From NCBI GenBank assembly GCA_947176285.1, contig CAMWQF010000134.1, positions 1 through 7,461 on the forward strand: a stretch of DNA of 7,461 bases. Direction: 5' to 3'. Shown here in pieces: positions 1 to 7,083 of the stretch. The position numbers were made by a program, and so were the translations under genes. This DNA comes from an uncultured Porphyromonadaceae bacterium. GTDB lineage: Bacteria; Bacteroidota; Bacteroidia; Bacteroidales; Muribaculaceae. The first letter of the stretch is position 1. Every line of letters starts with the position of its first letter. Under the pieces are notes generated by a model, which had not been told where the DNA came from, did not search any database, and worked only from the letters and a program-made list of their open reading frames with translations.

Positions 1-176
1 GATCAAGCAATATGGTGCTCCTCGGAGCTGCTTCTCAATTTATTGAGATACCTTCAGAAAAGATTGAAGATGCAATCAAAAAAGTATTCTCGTCGAAAGG
101 AGAAACCATTGTAGAATCTAATATCAACGCTTTTCGTGCAGGAAGAGAGAGAGCAGATTCATTTATTGCAAAGTAA
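1..176 (+). CDS. iorB: 2-oxoacid (indolepyruvate-type) ferredoxin oxidoreductase, beta/gamma subunit, C-terminal end only
   Basis: This is the last 57 codons of a gene cut by the left edge of the window; the reading frame starts at base 3 and ends with TAA at 174-176. The peptide begins SSNMVLLGAAS and contains IPSEKIEDAIKKVF, KGETIVESN and AFRAGRE. From memory, this matches the C-terminus of the pyruvate/ketoisovalerate oxidoreductase gamma domain as found in IorB, including the NM-LGAAS stretch and the closing N-x-x-AFRAGRE motif. In that family the subunit works with a large TPP and Fe-S subunit (IorA), converting arylpyruvates plus CoA to arylacetyl-CoA and CO2 with ferredoxin as electron acceptor, in the cytoplasm. 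IorA would be expected upstream, outside the window. The aminotransferase and CoA-transferase that follow directly support an aryl 2-oxoacid role over pyruvate or branched-chain substrates. The exact substrate cannot be fixed from this fragment. Confidence 0.8.
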   Translation, partial: SSNMVLLGAASQFIEIPSEKIEDAIKKVFSSKGETIVESNINAFRAGRERADSFIAK

Positions 177-194
177 TTAAATATCTTTATTGTC

Positions 195-1499
195 ATGTTT
201 CCAATAACACAAGATATTTTATCGAGAAAAGCTTCTGAATTAGGTATATTAGATGTATCTACTGCAACGATTCGACAGATAGTTGCACTTTCAATGGCAC
301 TTGAACAGGAGGCAAATGAAAAATTCGTACATCTTGAACTTGGCAATCCGGGATTGCCAGCATCATCAATAGGAATTGAAGCAGAAATATCTGCACTGCA
401 TGCAGGAGTGGCCAATACGTATCCTGCAATTAACGGAATACCGGAATTGAAAAAAGCGGGGTCCCGATTTGTGAAGGCTTTCTTGGATATTGATATTCCA
501 GAGAAAGCGATAGTGCCGACTGTAGGATCAATGCAAGCGAGTTTCACATTACAGCTTTTGTTGAGTCAGCGACTGCCGGGGCGAGATACGATTCTTTTCT
601 TCAATCCCGGATTCCCGGCACAAAGACATCAGGCGAAGGTGCTTGGCTTAGGAATTGAACAATTCGATATCTATGAATACAGGGGAAAAGCATTGGAAGG
701 GAAGCTTGAAGAAATTCTTTCAAAAGGGAATGTCACAGCCATGCTCTTCTCTAATCCTAACAATCCCTCATGGATAAATTTGACAAAGGAGGAACTTGAG
801 ATTGTAGGCAAGATGGCGACCAAATATGATGTGATTGTGATAGAAGATCTTGCTTATATGGGAATGGACTTCCGCACTGATTTTAGTCATCCATTTGAGG
901 CTCCATATATTCCGACTGTTGGCAAATATACCGATAATTTCATAATGTTAGTGTCGGGATCTAAGATATTCAGCTATGCCGGCCAGCGAATTGCAATAGT
1001 GGCCATGAGCAAGTATGTCTACGAACGTCAATATGAATTCTTTACCAAGTTCTACGAAATGCCATCGTTTGGAGACGCTTATGTTTTCGGGGTGCTTTAC
1101 ACAGCAAGTTCCGGAACCGGGCATTCAGCACAACATGCTCTCGCTGCAATGATGAATGCAGCATGCGACGGAAAACTAAATTTTGTGAAAGAAACTTCTG
1201 AATATGGAAGAAGGGCAGAGAAAATGAAGATGTGCTTCATTAATAATGGTTTTCATATAGTTTATGATAAGGATGAAAATCAACCTATTTCTGATGGTTT
1301 CTTCTTCACAGCTGGATACGGAGATATGGATGGAAAGAAACTTCAAGAGGAACTTTTGCGTCATGGCATTTCGACTATCACATTGTCTTCGACCGGTTCG
1401 GAACAAAATGGTGTAAGAGTATGCGTCTCTACTCTCTCAAAAGATCAGGATTTTGATATATTAGACCAACGACTTAAGGCTTTCAAGAATGAACATTAA
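195..1499 (+). CDS. PLP-dependent class I aminotransferase, probably aromatic/2-oxoacid linked
   Basis: A complete 434-residue fold-type I aminotransferase that would exchange the amino group between an amino acid and a 2-oxoacid in the cytoplasm. The visible PLP-site elements are in the expected order. They are ELGNPGLP at about 48-55 (substrate/N-terminal loop), PTVGSMQA at 108-115, SNPNNPSW at 186-193 with Asn190 as the cofactor Asn, IEDLAY at 216-221 with Asp218 and Tyr221, and SGSK at 254-257 with Lys257 as the Schiff-base lysine. Arg265 follows in the phosphate-binding loop, and Arg408 in NGVRVCVS is the likely carboxylate-binding arginine. Nothing is truncated. The ATG at 195 lies 18 bp after the iorB stop, with an AT-rich leader and no Shine-Dalgarno sequence, as is usual in Bacteroidetes; the N-terminus it gives fits the family. 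The 3' end overlaps the CoA-transferase gene by 11 bp in another frame, pointing to one operon. Substrate choice (aromatic versus other amino acids) is inferred from the neighbours only. Confidence 0.93.
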   Translation: MFPITQDILSRKASELGILDVSTATIRQIVALSMALEQEANEKFVHLELGNPGLPASSIGIEAEISALHAGVANTYPAINGIPELKKAGSRFVKAFLDIDIPEKAIVPTVGSMQASFTLQLLLSQRLPGRDTILFFNPGFPAQRHQAKVLGLGIEQFDIYEYRGKALEGKLEEILSKGNVTAMLFSNPNNPSWINLTKEELEIVGKMATKYDVIVIEDLAYMGMDFRTDFSHPFEAPYIPTVGKYTDNFIMLVSGSKIFSYAGQRIAIVAMSKYVYERQYEFFTKFYEMPSFGDAYVFGVLYTASSGTGHSAQHALAAMMNAACDGKLNFVKETSEYGRRAEKMKMCFINNGFHIVYDKDENQPISDGFFFTAGYGDMDGKKLQEELLRHGISTITLSSTGSEQNGVRVCVSTLSKDQDFDILDQRLKAFKNEH

Positions 1500-2793
1500 C
1501 CCACGATACATGACTGCTGAAGAAGCAGTAAAAATTATAGAAAACGGAGATCATGTATTTATCCAAGGCAGCACTTCCACACCGGAAGTGCTTTGCAGTG
1601 CTTTAGCAGAAAGAGGAAAGGAACTCCGCAACGTTACGCTTTACTCTGCCTTTGCAGTTTGCAAAGGGGAAGCCCCATACTGTAAAAAAGAATATATTGA
1701 AGCTTTTAATGTGGAAAGTTTCTTTGTTTCTAACGGGGTCAGACGCTGGATTCAAGATGGTTATGGAAGCACCATACCGAGGTTTTTGGGAGAAGTACCA
1801 GCCTTGATGCGTGATGGTACGTGCCGTATAGATGTGGCGTTGCTCAATTGTTCATTGCCCAATGAAGAGGGATTTGTCAGTTTTGGAGTGTCGGCTGATC
1901 TTGCAACAGCAGCAGTTGAATGTGCGGATAGAGTGATCGCACAAATAAACCCACATATGCCATTCAGTTATGGTGACCCAATAATTCACATCAATAATTT
2001 GTCAGCAGCCGTAATGGTAGATGATCCATTGGTGGAAGTACCTACAGCAATACCAACAGAAAATGAAATCAAAATTGGAAATTATATTGCAGAATTAATT
2101 CCAGATGGAGCTACACTTCAGATCGGAGTCGGAGGAATACCAAATGCTGTGATAAGAGCCCTTAACGCCCATAAGCATCTCGGCTTACATACGGAAGCAA
2201 TGACCGATGGGGTATTACCTTTGTTGGAAAAAGGAATCATAGATAATACTCTTAAGAAAGTGATGCCGGGGAAGTCTGTAGCCTCTCTTGCGCTTGGATC
2301 TCGACAACTTTATGATTATATGGATGGAAATAAGGATATCATCTTTAAGGATGTGGCTTGGACTAATAATCCATATATTATTGCTCAGAATCCTAAAGTA
2401 ATCAGTATAAATTCTTGTCTTGAGATAGATCTGACGGGGCAGATATGTGCAGACTCTATAGGGACTAAAATATTCTCCGGAATTGGCGGTCAGCATGACT
2501 TTGTGTATGGATCGCAATTATCTCAAGATGGAAAGTCATTCCTTGCTATGCTTTCAACCACCAATAAAGGATTAAATAAGATTAAACCAGTTTTGACAGA
2601 GGGTGCCGGAGTGGTGACGACTCGATTCCAGACTAATTATGTTGTCACAGAATATGGTGCTGTAGACCTTCGAGGAAAAAACCTTGCTGAGAGAGCGAAA
2701 TTGCTTATTTCAATAGCAGCACCGGAATTTAGGGAAGAATTGGAGCGAGCTGCAGCCGAACGTTTCGGACATTCTTTCCTCAGATTGAGATAG
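1489..2793 (+). CDS. Acetyl-CoA hydrolase/transferase family protein (4-hydroxybutyrate CoA-transferase-like)
   Basis: A complete 434-residue family I CoA-transferase of the acetyl-CoA hydrolase/4-hydroxybutyrate CoA-transferase type. It would move CoA between an acyl-CoA and a free carboxylate in the cytoplasm. The N-terminal half shows FIQGSTSTPEVL at 24-35, the usual CoA-transferase loop. The C-terminal half shows QIGVGGIPNAV at 211-221, then LGLHTEAMTDG at 231-241, where Glu236 is at the position of the catalytic glutamate that forms the glutamyl-CoA thioester. GIGGQ at 331-335 and VVTEYGAVDLRG at 385-396 follow; both are family hallmarks. Length is normal and no key residue seems lost. 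The ATG at 1489 lies inside the last codons of the aminotransferase gene, suggesting translational coupling. Context suggests the acyl group is an aryl acetate made by, or fed into, the IorAB-type enzyme, with acetate/acetyl-CoA as the likely partner. That pairing is inference. Confidence 0.92.
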   Translation: MNINPRYMTAEEAVKIIENGDHVFIQGSTSTPEVLCSALAERGKELRNVTLYSAFAVCKGEAPYCKKEYIEAFNVESFFVSNGVRRWIQDGYGSTIPRFLGEVPALMRDGTCRIDVALLNCSLPNEEGFVSFGVSADLATAAVECADRVIAQINPHMPFSYGDPIIHINNLSAAVMVDDPLVEVPTAIPTENEIKIGNYIAELIPDGATLQIGVGGIPNAVIRALNAHKHLGLHTEAMTDGVLPLLEKGIIDNTLKKVMPGKSVASLALGSRQLYDYMDGNKDIIFKDVAWTNNPYIIAQNPKVISINSCLEIDLTGQICADSIGTKIFSGIGGQHDFVYGSQLSQDGKSFLAMLSTTNKGLNKIKPVLTEGAGVVTTRFQTNYVVTEYGAVDLRGKNLAERAKLLISIAAPEFREELERAAAERFGHSFLRLR

Positions 2794-2807
2794 GGAATTT
2801 AAGATAC

Positions 2808-2858
2808 TGTTCTTTCTTTCTCCTCATTTTTTATTAACTTAATTATAAAGAAAGAATA
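2808..2858 (+). promoter_or_regulatory. Inverted repeat in the spacer before the AlbA_2-WYL gene
   Basis: In the 67-bp spacer 2794-2860, TTCTTTCTTT at 2810-2819 is exactly complementary to AAAGAAAGAA at 2847-2856. One G-T pair and one A-T pair extend this to 12 pairs (2808-2819 with 2847-2858). The loop of 27 bases is almost all A/T. The right arm ends two bases before the ATG at 2861, so in RNA the hairpin would cover the ribosome-landing region; as DNA it could be an operator. It could also be a weak terminator-like element closing the upstream operon, although no T run follows. I see no good Bacteroidetes promoter (TAnnTTTG with an upstream TTTG) in the spacer, so the cassette may be partly read through from the operon. 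The repeat is seen directly; any role is inferred. Confidence 0.45.
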
Positions 2859-2860
2859 CA

Positions 2861-5800
2861 ATGTTAAATTTTAATGGAAATCAGCCGGAATTTTGGCTTG
2901 AAATTAGAAAAGAGTATATAATTGAGAATTTTGAAAGGTTATTGAATTATGTAAGGAAATATCAATATAATGGCAATCCGGACGTAGGGAATGTTGAATT
3001 TCTAACCACTTGCAAATATTTGATAGACTTAGCGGAAGAATTGTCTGAGAATTCTCTTACAGATTCCTTTATTTCTTTATCTCAATTTAAAAATTCAGAG
3101 ACAAACACGATAGTAAGTGATAACAATGCATATCGAATCATGGCGGCAGCCATGATAGCATCACAAAAAATTGGATTAGACAAGCATAAGATATTAAGCA
3201 GACTTCTAAATCTATTAGTATTGGCTCATAAAATGCCTCAGACAGATGATATTGCTGATGACTTAATCTATGTAACTGTCAATTGTATACGTCAATCACC
3301 TATAATACATCTTGGATTCAAATGGGATGATATTGAGGATCCTAATACCTTTAGTCCGATAAGACTTCTCCACACTATTTGCCGCACAACATTTGAAGTG
3401 GATAGAGGTGAAGAAATGCTGTTTGAAGGAAAGGGAACAGTTGTATTTTCAAAAGGATCTATACTCACTGCTCCTGTGAATAAACGTGATTTTTTAAAGG
3501 GCAATTTGGTGAATTATATTGGTATAGGACAAAACATTGCTTTGTTATTGCCCAAAAGTGACCACATGAAAAGTCCTGCAACAATAGAAGATGTTGCTGA
3601 GGGAATGACTTTTATGACAAGAGCTCAAAGTGGAGTGAAATTAAGTCCAAGTGAGAATAGGAAGATCTATACACCTGGAACCATCATTCCAGTAGTAGTC
3701 AAATCGATTTATGGAGTAAAGATAGAAGCAGAGTCTATTCATCCGGGATATCGTAAAGTAAAGGGAAAAGTTAATATCAATCTCAATGAATGTCTACGAT
3801 ATTACGATTTCCATCTTATTTCCCCATTGTTAAACATAGGAAGTATTTTATACGTGGAATATACTCCAGAAGAAAAAGAAATATTCTCGCTAAATGGCGG
3901 ATTTACTCAATTTTACAGTGAATATGCTGAGTCTATGAAAGGAGACAGTGTTCCGGCAGTTTATATAAGCGATTATTCCGCAGGTACACAATGGTTGACT
4001 GATGAGGGCCTGACGGTAAATGTCATGGGGCAGATAGGAAATGAAGATATTTCTTTTGCAAAGGACCAAAATATACCTGTTTACATAAGAGTAAATAGCA
4101 CAAAGGAAGGTAATGGAAAAGTTTTGATCAACGGTTTATTCGAAGAAAATTTTGAACTTAACGGCAGTGAGGAACCAATTGTAGACTTGGGAAGTTACAA
4201 GCGAGATGTATTCATATTTCTTTTTAAAGAATTCCTTCATCATTGCAAAGAAAACAAGCCGAACGTAGAAGAATTAAAATCAATTGAGGAAACAGATGAA
4301 AGCGGAGTAAAAATAATCGCCAATATATTGACTGAGCATCAGAGAATGCTATCAGATACGATGCCCAGATTGGCATGTTTACAAACAGCATTGATGCTTT
4401 CTATAACCGCCGGGGACTACACGATTAGCGCTTACATCAGACATGAACTTGAATATCAATTAGCCATTGCGCGGTTTGCTGCCGGAGCTTCTCCTATGTC
4501 TATTTCTTTGAGTCATGGACCAATCCTAGATGGAATAGAGGATGTGGAAAAACATGAACGTATTATAGCAATGATTCGCAACTACAAGGAGCCTGAAATC
4601 AATCATTCCATAGAAAGAACAGCTTCAGAAGAGAATATAGAAGACACTGTAGATGGTTTGGTGGATGCCTCAAACCGACTAATTGGAAAGATTGACGACA
4701 GAGAAATATCTCGAATTAAACTTGAACTTGCACGAACATTGGACGTGGATGATCAATACCGAAGTCCGGATATGACTACATATTATGGAGTGGAAAGTGA
4801 CACCCTTGAGTTCAAGACATCAGCTGTGTGTCCTCCTAAAAATAAACTTAAGGGGAATGTGGAATATGAACCTGACACTCAGAAATGGGCTATTCTCAAG
4901 ACTATATGCGGTTTCCTTAATAGTACGACAGGAGGAGAACTTCTCCTTGGTGTAAGAGATAACGGGATTGCTTCGGGAATAGCAAGAGATTATGAACTTT
5001 TGTATGAAGACAGAAGAATTCCTGAAGCCAATTCAGATCGCTATAGAACGTATTTGAAGAATATAATCGATAATTCTTTCATAGCGTATAAGTCAAGAGT
5101 ACAAAAGGGAAGTGTGACGACTGCTAACATCACGTATAATATTGAGACCAACAATGAAGGATTGGAGATACTCCGCATACATGTTGACAGCTATAGAGGG
5201 GATATGGTGCTATTTCATCCTGACTGTAATAGGCCGGATGAAATTCAAGAGTCTTATATTCGGACAAGTGGAGCTACAGTACCCATGACCAATACTGTAA
5301 GAGACCAGACTCTTATAAAGAAGTACCATTTAGCAGGCGACAAGGAAGGCATTGGTATGGCAGCAATTTATGAGGCCAGAAATTCAAAGAAACGAGTTTT
5401 GCTAAAAGATTACATATCGAGAAACGGAGTTAAAGATCATGAAATAGAGGTTTTTCAAGTGTTCCCTGAATCAAAATGTATTCTTGCTTACGACACATCA
5501 GAGCGTGATGTAAGGCTTTTCAAGACCCTTAGATGGAAAGATGCCAAGATTCTTGATAAAAACTGCACACAAAGTAGTAGTTCGAAGAGAGATCTTCGGC
5601 CTGACATTTTTGGATTTGTGTTTGATCCATCCAAACCGGTATATGATGTGGAGGTAAAGTTAACAAACTATGGAGCATTGTTATTGCAAGAAGAATATCC
5701 AGGGGCAGTTTCGCTACTTTCGATGACAGGAAAATCCGAATACCCATGGCTGTTGACATTAAATTTGAATACTCTTGAAGGTATCGGTCGTTTTGTGAGA

Positions 5801-5863
5801 GGTATTCCGACCGAATGTAAAGTGGAAAAAGGGACTGATCTTGGAGTTTATCTATCGAATTGA
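2861..5863 (+). CDS. 1000-residue protein with C-terminal AlbA_2 (Schlafen-type), WYL and WCX-like domains
   Basis: A complete 1000-residue cytoplasmic-looking protein without a signal peptide or membrane segment. Residues 1-180 read as mostly helical and 185-430 as strand-rich; I recognise no family in either. Residues 485-630 are again helical. An AlbA_2 domain follows at about 641-805. Its signature is DTLEFKTSA at 647-655, then a helix ending CGFLNSTTGGELLLGVRDNG (683-702) and ASGI. A WYL domain is at about 833-897: AAIYEARNSKKRVLLKDY, then CILAYD at 873-878 in place of the usual W-Y-L core, and RLFKTLRW at 885-892. A WCX-type tail at about 914-998 starts PDIFGFV and includes RFVRGIP. AlbA_2 is thought to bind nucleic acid in Schlafen-related proteins, and WYL domains sense ligands, often nucleotides or single-stranded nucleic acid, in regulators and defence proteins. 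No helix-turn-helix is evident. The start follows an A-rich leader; the stop overlaps the next start codon. A regulatory or defence-type sensor is plausible; the actual function is unknown. Confidence 0.85.
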   Translation: MLNFNGNQPEFWLEIRKEYIIENFERLLNYVRKYQYNGNPDVGNVEFLTTCKYLIDLAEELSENSLTDSFISLSQFKNSETNTIVSDNNAYRIMAAAMIASQKIGLDKHKILSRLLNLLVLAHKMPQTDDIADDLIYVTVNCIRQSPIIHLGFKWDDIEDPNTFSPIRLLHTICRTTFEVDRGEEMLFEGKGTVVFSKGSILTAPVNKRDFLKGNLVNYIGIGQNIALLLPKSDHMKSPATIEDVAEGMTFMTRAQSGVKLSPSENRKIYTPGTIIPVVVKSIYGVKIEAESIHPGYRKVKGKVNINLNECLRYYDFHLISPLLNIGSILYVEYTPEEKEIFSLNGGFTQFYSEYAESMKGDSVPAVYISDYSAGTQWLTDEGLTVNVMGQIGNEDISFAKDQNIPVYIRVNSTKEGNGKVLINGLFEENFELNGSEEPIVDLGSYKRDVFIFLFKEFLHHCKENKPNVEELKSIEETDESGVKIIANILTEHQRMLSDTMPRLACLQTALMLSITAGDYTISAYIRHELEYQLAIARFAAGASPMSISLSHGPILDGIEDVEKHERIIAMIRNYKEPEINHSIERTASEENIEDTVDGLVDASNRLIGKIDDREISRIKLELARTLDVDDQYRSPDMTTYYGVESDTLEFKTSAVCPPKNKLKGNVEYEPDTQKWAILKTICGFLNSTTGGELLLGVRDNGIASGIARDYELLYEDRRIPEANSDRYRTYLKNIIDNSFIAYKSRVQKGSVTTANITYNIETNNEGLEILRIHVDSYRGDMVLFHPDCNRPDEIQESYIRTSGATVPMTNTVRDQTLIKKYHLAGDKEGIGMAAIYEARNSKKRVLLKDYISRNGVKDHEIEVFQVFPESKCILAYDTSERDVRLFKTLRWKDAKILDKNCTQSSSSKRDLRPDIFGFVFDPSKPVYDVEVKLTNYGALLLQEEYPGAVSLLSMTGKSEYPWLLTLNLNTLEGIGRFVRGIPTECKVEKGTDLGVYLSN

Positions 5864-6855
5864 TGAAAGAAAATATTGATACTGAAAAAATAAAAAGAGA
5901 CATGATGGAATTATGGAAGGAGACCTTTCATGACTCCGATCATTATATACAATTAATTTTTGACGCTTATTTTTGCCGTGAGAATGTCTTTGTCACATAT
6001 GATGGAGACTTACTGATTGCATCAATGCTTTGTGTTCCTTACGAATTTAAATTTGTTTCCATACGCACAATTGAGAAGTTGGAAGGAATGTATCTTTGCG
6101 GCTTGGCAACACGTATGGAATACCGGAAACGAGGAATAATGAAGCGACTGATGCTTGAAGCTGAGAATTCAATTAAGATGCGCGGATACGATTTGACGTT
6201 CTTGATACCTGCAGACGATCATCTGAGAGAATACTATAAAAGAATGGGATATTATAATGGATCGTATCGCAAGAATAAGACAGTTAACCTAAATAGGGAA
6301 GAACGATCCCCCAATTTGTATATTTATACATTTAAGGATTTGGCGAAGAGTGGATATTTTAAATTGATTAAGGAAATTGCCGGATGGTGTCGTGAGCGAG
6401 AATCGAAAATTCAAGAATATCCTACAATTTTACACTCAGAACGTGATCTGATAACAGCCATCTCTGAAAATGAGAATTCAATATTTCTTAGCGACAGGCC
6501 GATTGATTTAAAATATCCGATTCTCGCTAATATCATTGCTGTAGTGTTTCCAGAGATATTAGGAGAGGGGCTAAAAAGAAAGAACCTAAAAATCGTCGAA
6601 ATGTATCTTCAAGATGGAGTAGCAGGTGAGCCGTTCTACCGAAATTTGTCAGAACAACTAATAGACAATATTTCCAACGCCATCTGCACTTATTTCGGAT
6701 CAACAAACATAGAATTTGTATTTACAAATAAAGAAGTTAATAAGGACGATTCCATTAGGGACTATCCATACGCTATGATAAAACCAATAGGAGATAATCC
6801 TATTTTTGCTAATAACAAGAAACCTATGTTCAGAATTTCCTTAATGTTGGATTGA
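5863..6855 (+). CDS. GNAT-family N-acetyltransferase with C-terminal extension
   Basis: A 330-residue GNAT acetyltransferase that would transfer acetyl from acetyl-CoA to an amine. The N-terminal half is the catalytic fold: LWKETFHDSD at 17-26, a strand/turn region ending MYLCGLATRMEY, and the acetyl-CoA-binding turn RKRGIM at 88-93 (R-x-x-G-x-M, where the last position is usually G or A). FLIPADDHLREYYKRMGY at 113-130 then supplies the Tyr-containing motif B. The C-terminal half (about 150-330), ending YAMIKPIG and RISLMLD, resembles the extension seen in longer Bacteroidetes GNAT proteins and loosely the Eis type. A TTG at 5860 would add one residue, but the ATG at 5863 is preferred. It sits in TGATG, sharing one base with the stop of the upstream gene, a classic coupling arrangement. 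The substrate is unknown; it may be a small molecule, a protein or the upstream AlbA_2-WYL protein. A strong terminator follows the stop. Confidence 0.88.
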   Translation: MKENIDTEKIKRDMMELWKETFHDSDHYIQLIFDAYFCRENVFVTYDGDLLIASMLCVPYEFKFVSIRTIEKLEGMYLCGLATRMEYRKRGIMKRLMLEAENSIKMRGYDLTFLIPADDHLREYYKRMGYYNGSYRKNKTVNLNREERSPNLYIYTFKDLAKSGYFKLIKEIAGWCRERESKIQEYPTILHSERDLITAISENENSIFLSDRPIDLKYPILANIIAVVFPEILGEGLKRKNLKIVEMYLQDGVAGEPFYRNLSEQLIDNISNAICTYFGSTNIEFVFTNKEVNKDDSIRDYPYAMIKPIGDNPIFANNKKPMFRISLMLD

Positions 6856-6896
6856 TCAACATAGCCATTGGATTCTCAAAGCCTTAACAATGCCGA

Positions 6897-6947
6897 AAAT
6901 CATCTTTATATTGCTTATAATAAAGCAATTAAAGATGATTTAATTTT
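6897..6947 (+). terminator. Rho-independent terminator after the acetyltransferase gene
   Basis: AAATCATCTTTA at 6897-6908 pairs perfectly with TAAAGATGATTT at 6930-6941. Inside it, ATTGCTT at 6910-6916 pairs with AAGCAAT at 6923-6929, leaving a single bulged T at 6909 and a six-base loop ATAATA. A short T run (TTTT at 6944-6947) follows. The 19-pair stem is AT-rich but long, and it begins 41 bases after the acetyltransferase stop, the right place to end the operon. The near-symmetry and the A run on the left side mean it could also end transcription coming from the right. Confidence 0.8.
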
Positions 6948-7083
6948 GCAAATTCTCAATTTAAAATAGACGAAATCTCAAAAAAAATATAATCTGGGAA
7001 TAAATTGGTCAATTTTTCCATAATAACAATAATTGTAATCCCGATAGGAGAGGGGAGCGTTGGTCAAAATGAGAATAAAAAAA

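Noticed and set aside
35..547. 170-codon open frame on the - strand
   Set aside because: It runs antisense through the end of iorB and the start of the aminotransferase, both of which have clear family motifs. Its translation has no recognisable domain and no independent leader.
1176..1406. 76-codon - strand open frame inside the aminotransferase gene
   Set aside because: A shadow of the well-supported + strand gene with no protein features.
2215..2517. 100-codon - strand open frame inside the CoA-transferase gene
   Set aside because: Opposite to the conserved catalytic region; the composition is that of a shadow frame.
3292..3504. 70-codon - strand open frame inside the large gene
   Set aside because: A shadow frame with no features.
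5860..5862. TTG as the start codon of the acetyltransferase
   Set aside because: The adjacent ATG at 5863 is a better start and forms the common TGATG overlap with the upstream stop.
5529..5903. 124-codon - strand open frame across the junction of the last two genes
   Set aside because: It lies antisense to the WYL/WCX region and the coupled start of the acetyltransferase and has no recognisable motif.
6941..6948. TAATTTTG, an exact match to the Bacteroidetes -7 consensus TAnnTTTG
   Set aside because: It overlaps the end of the terminator stem and T run, and there is no TTTG at the expected distance upstream.
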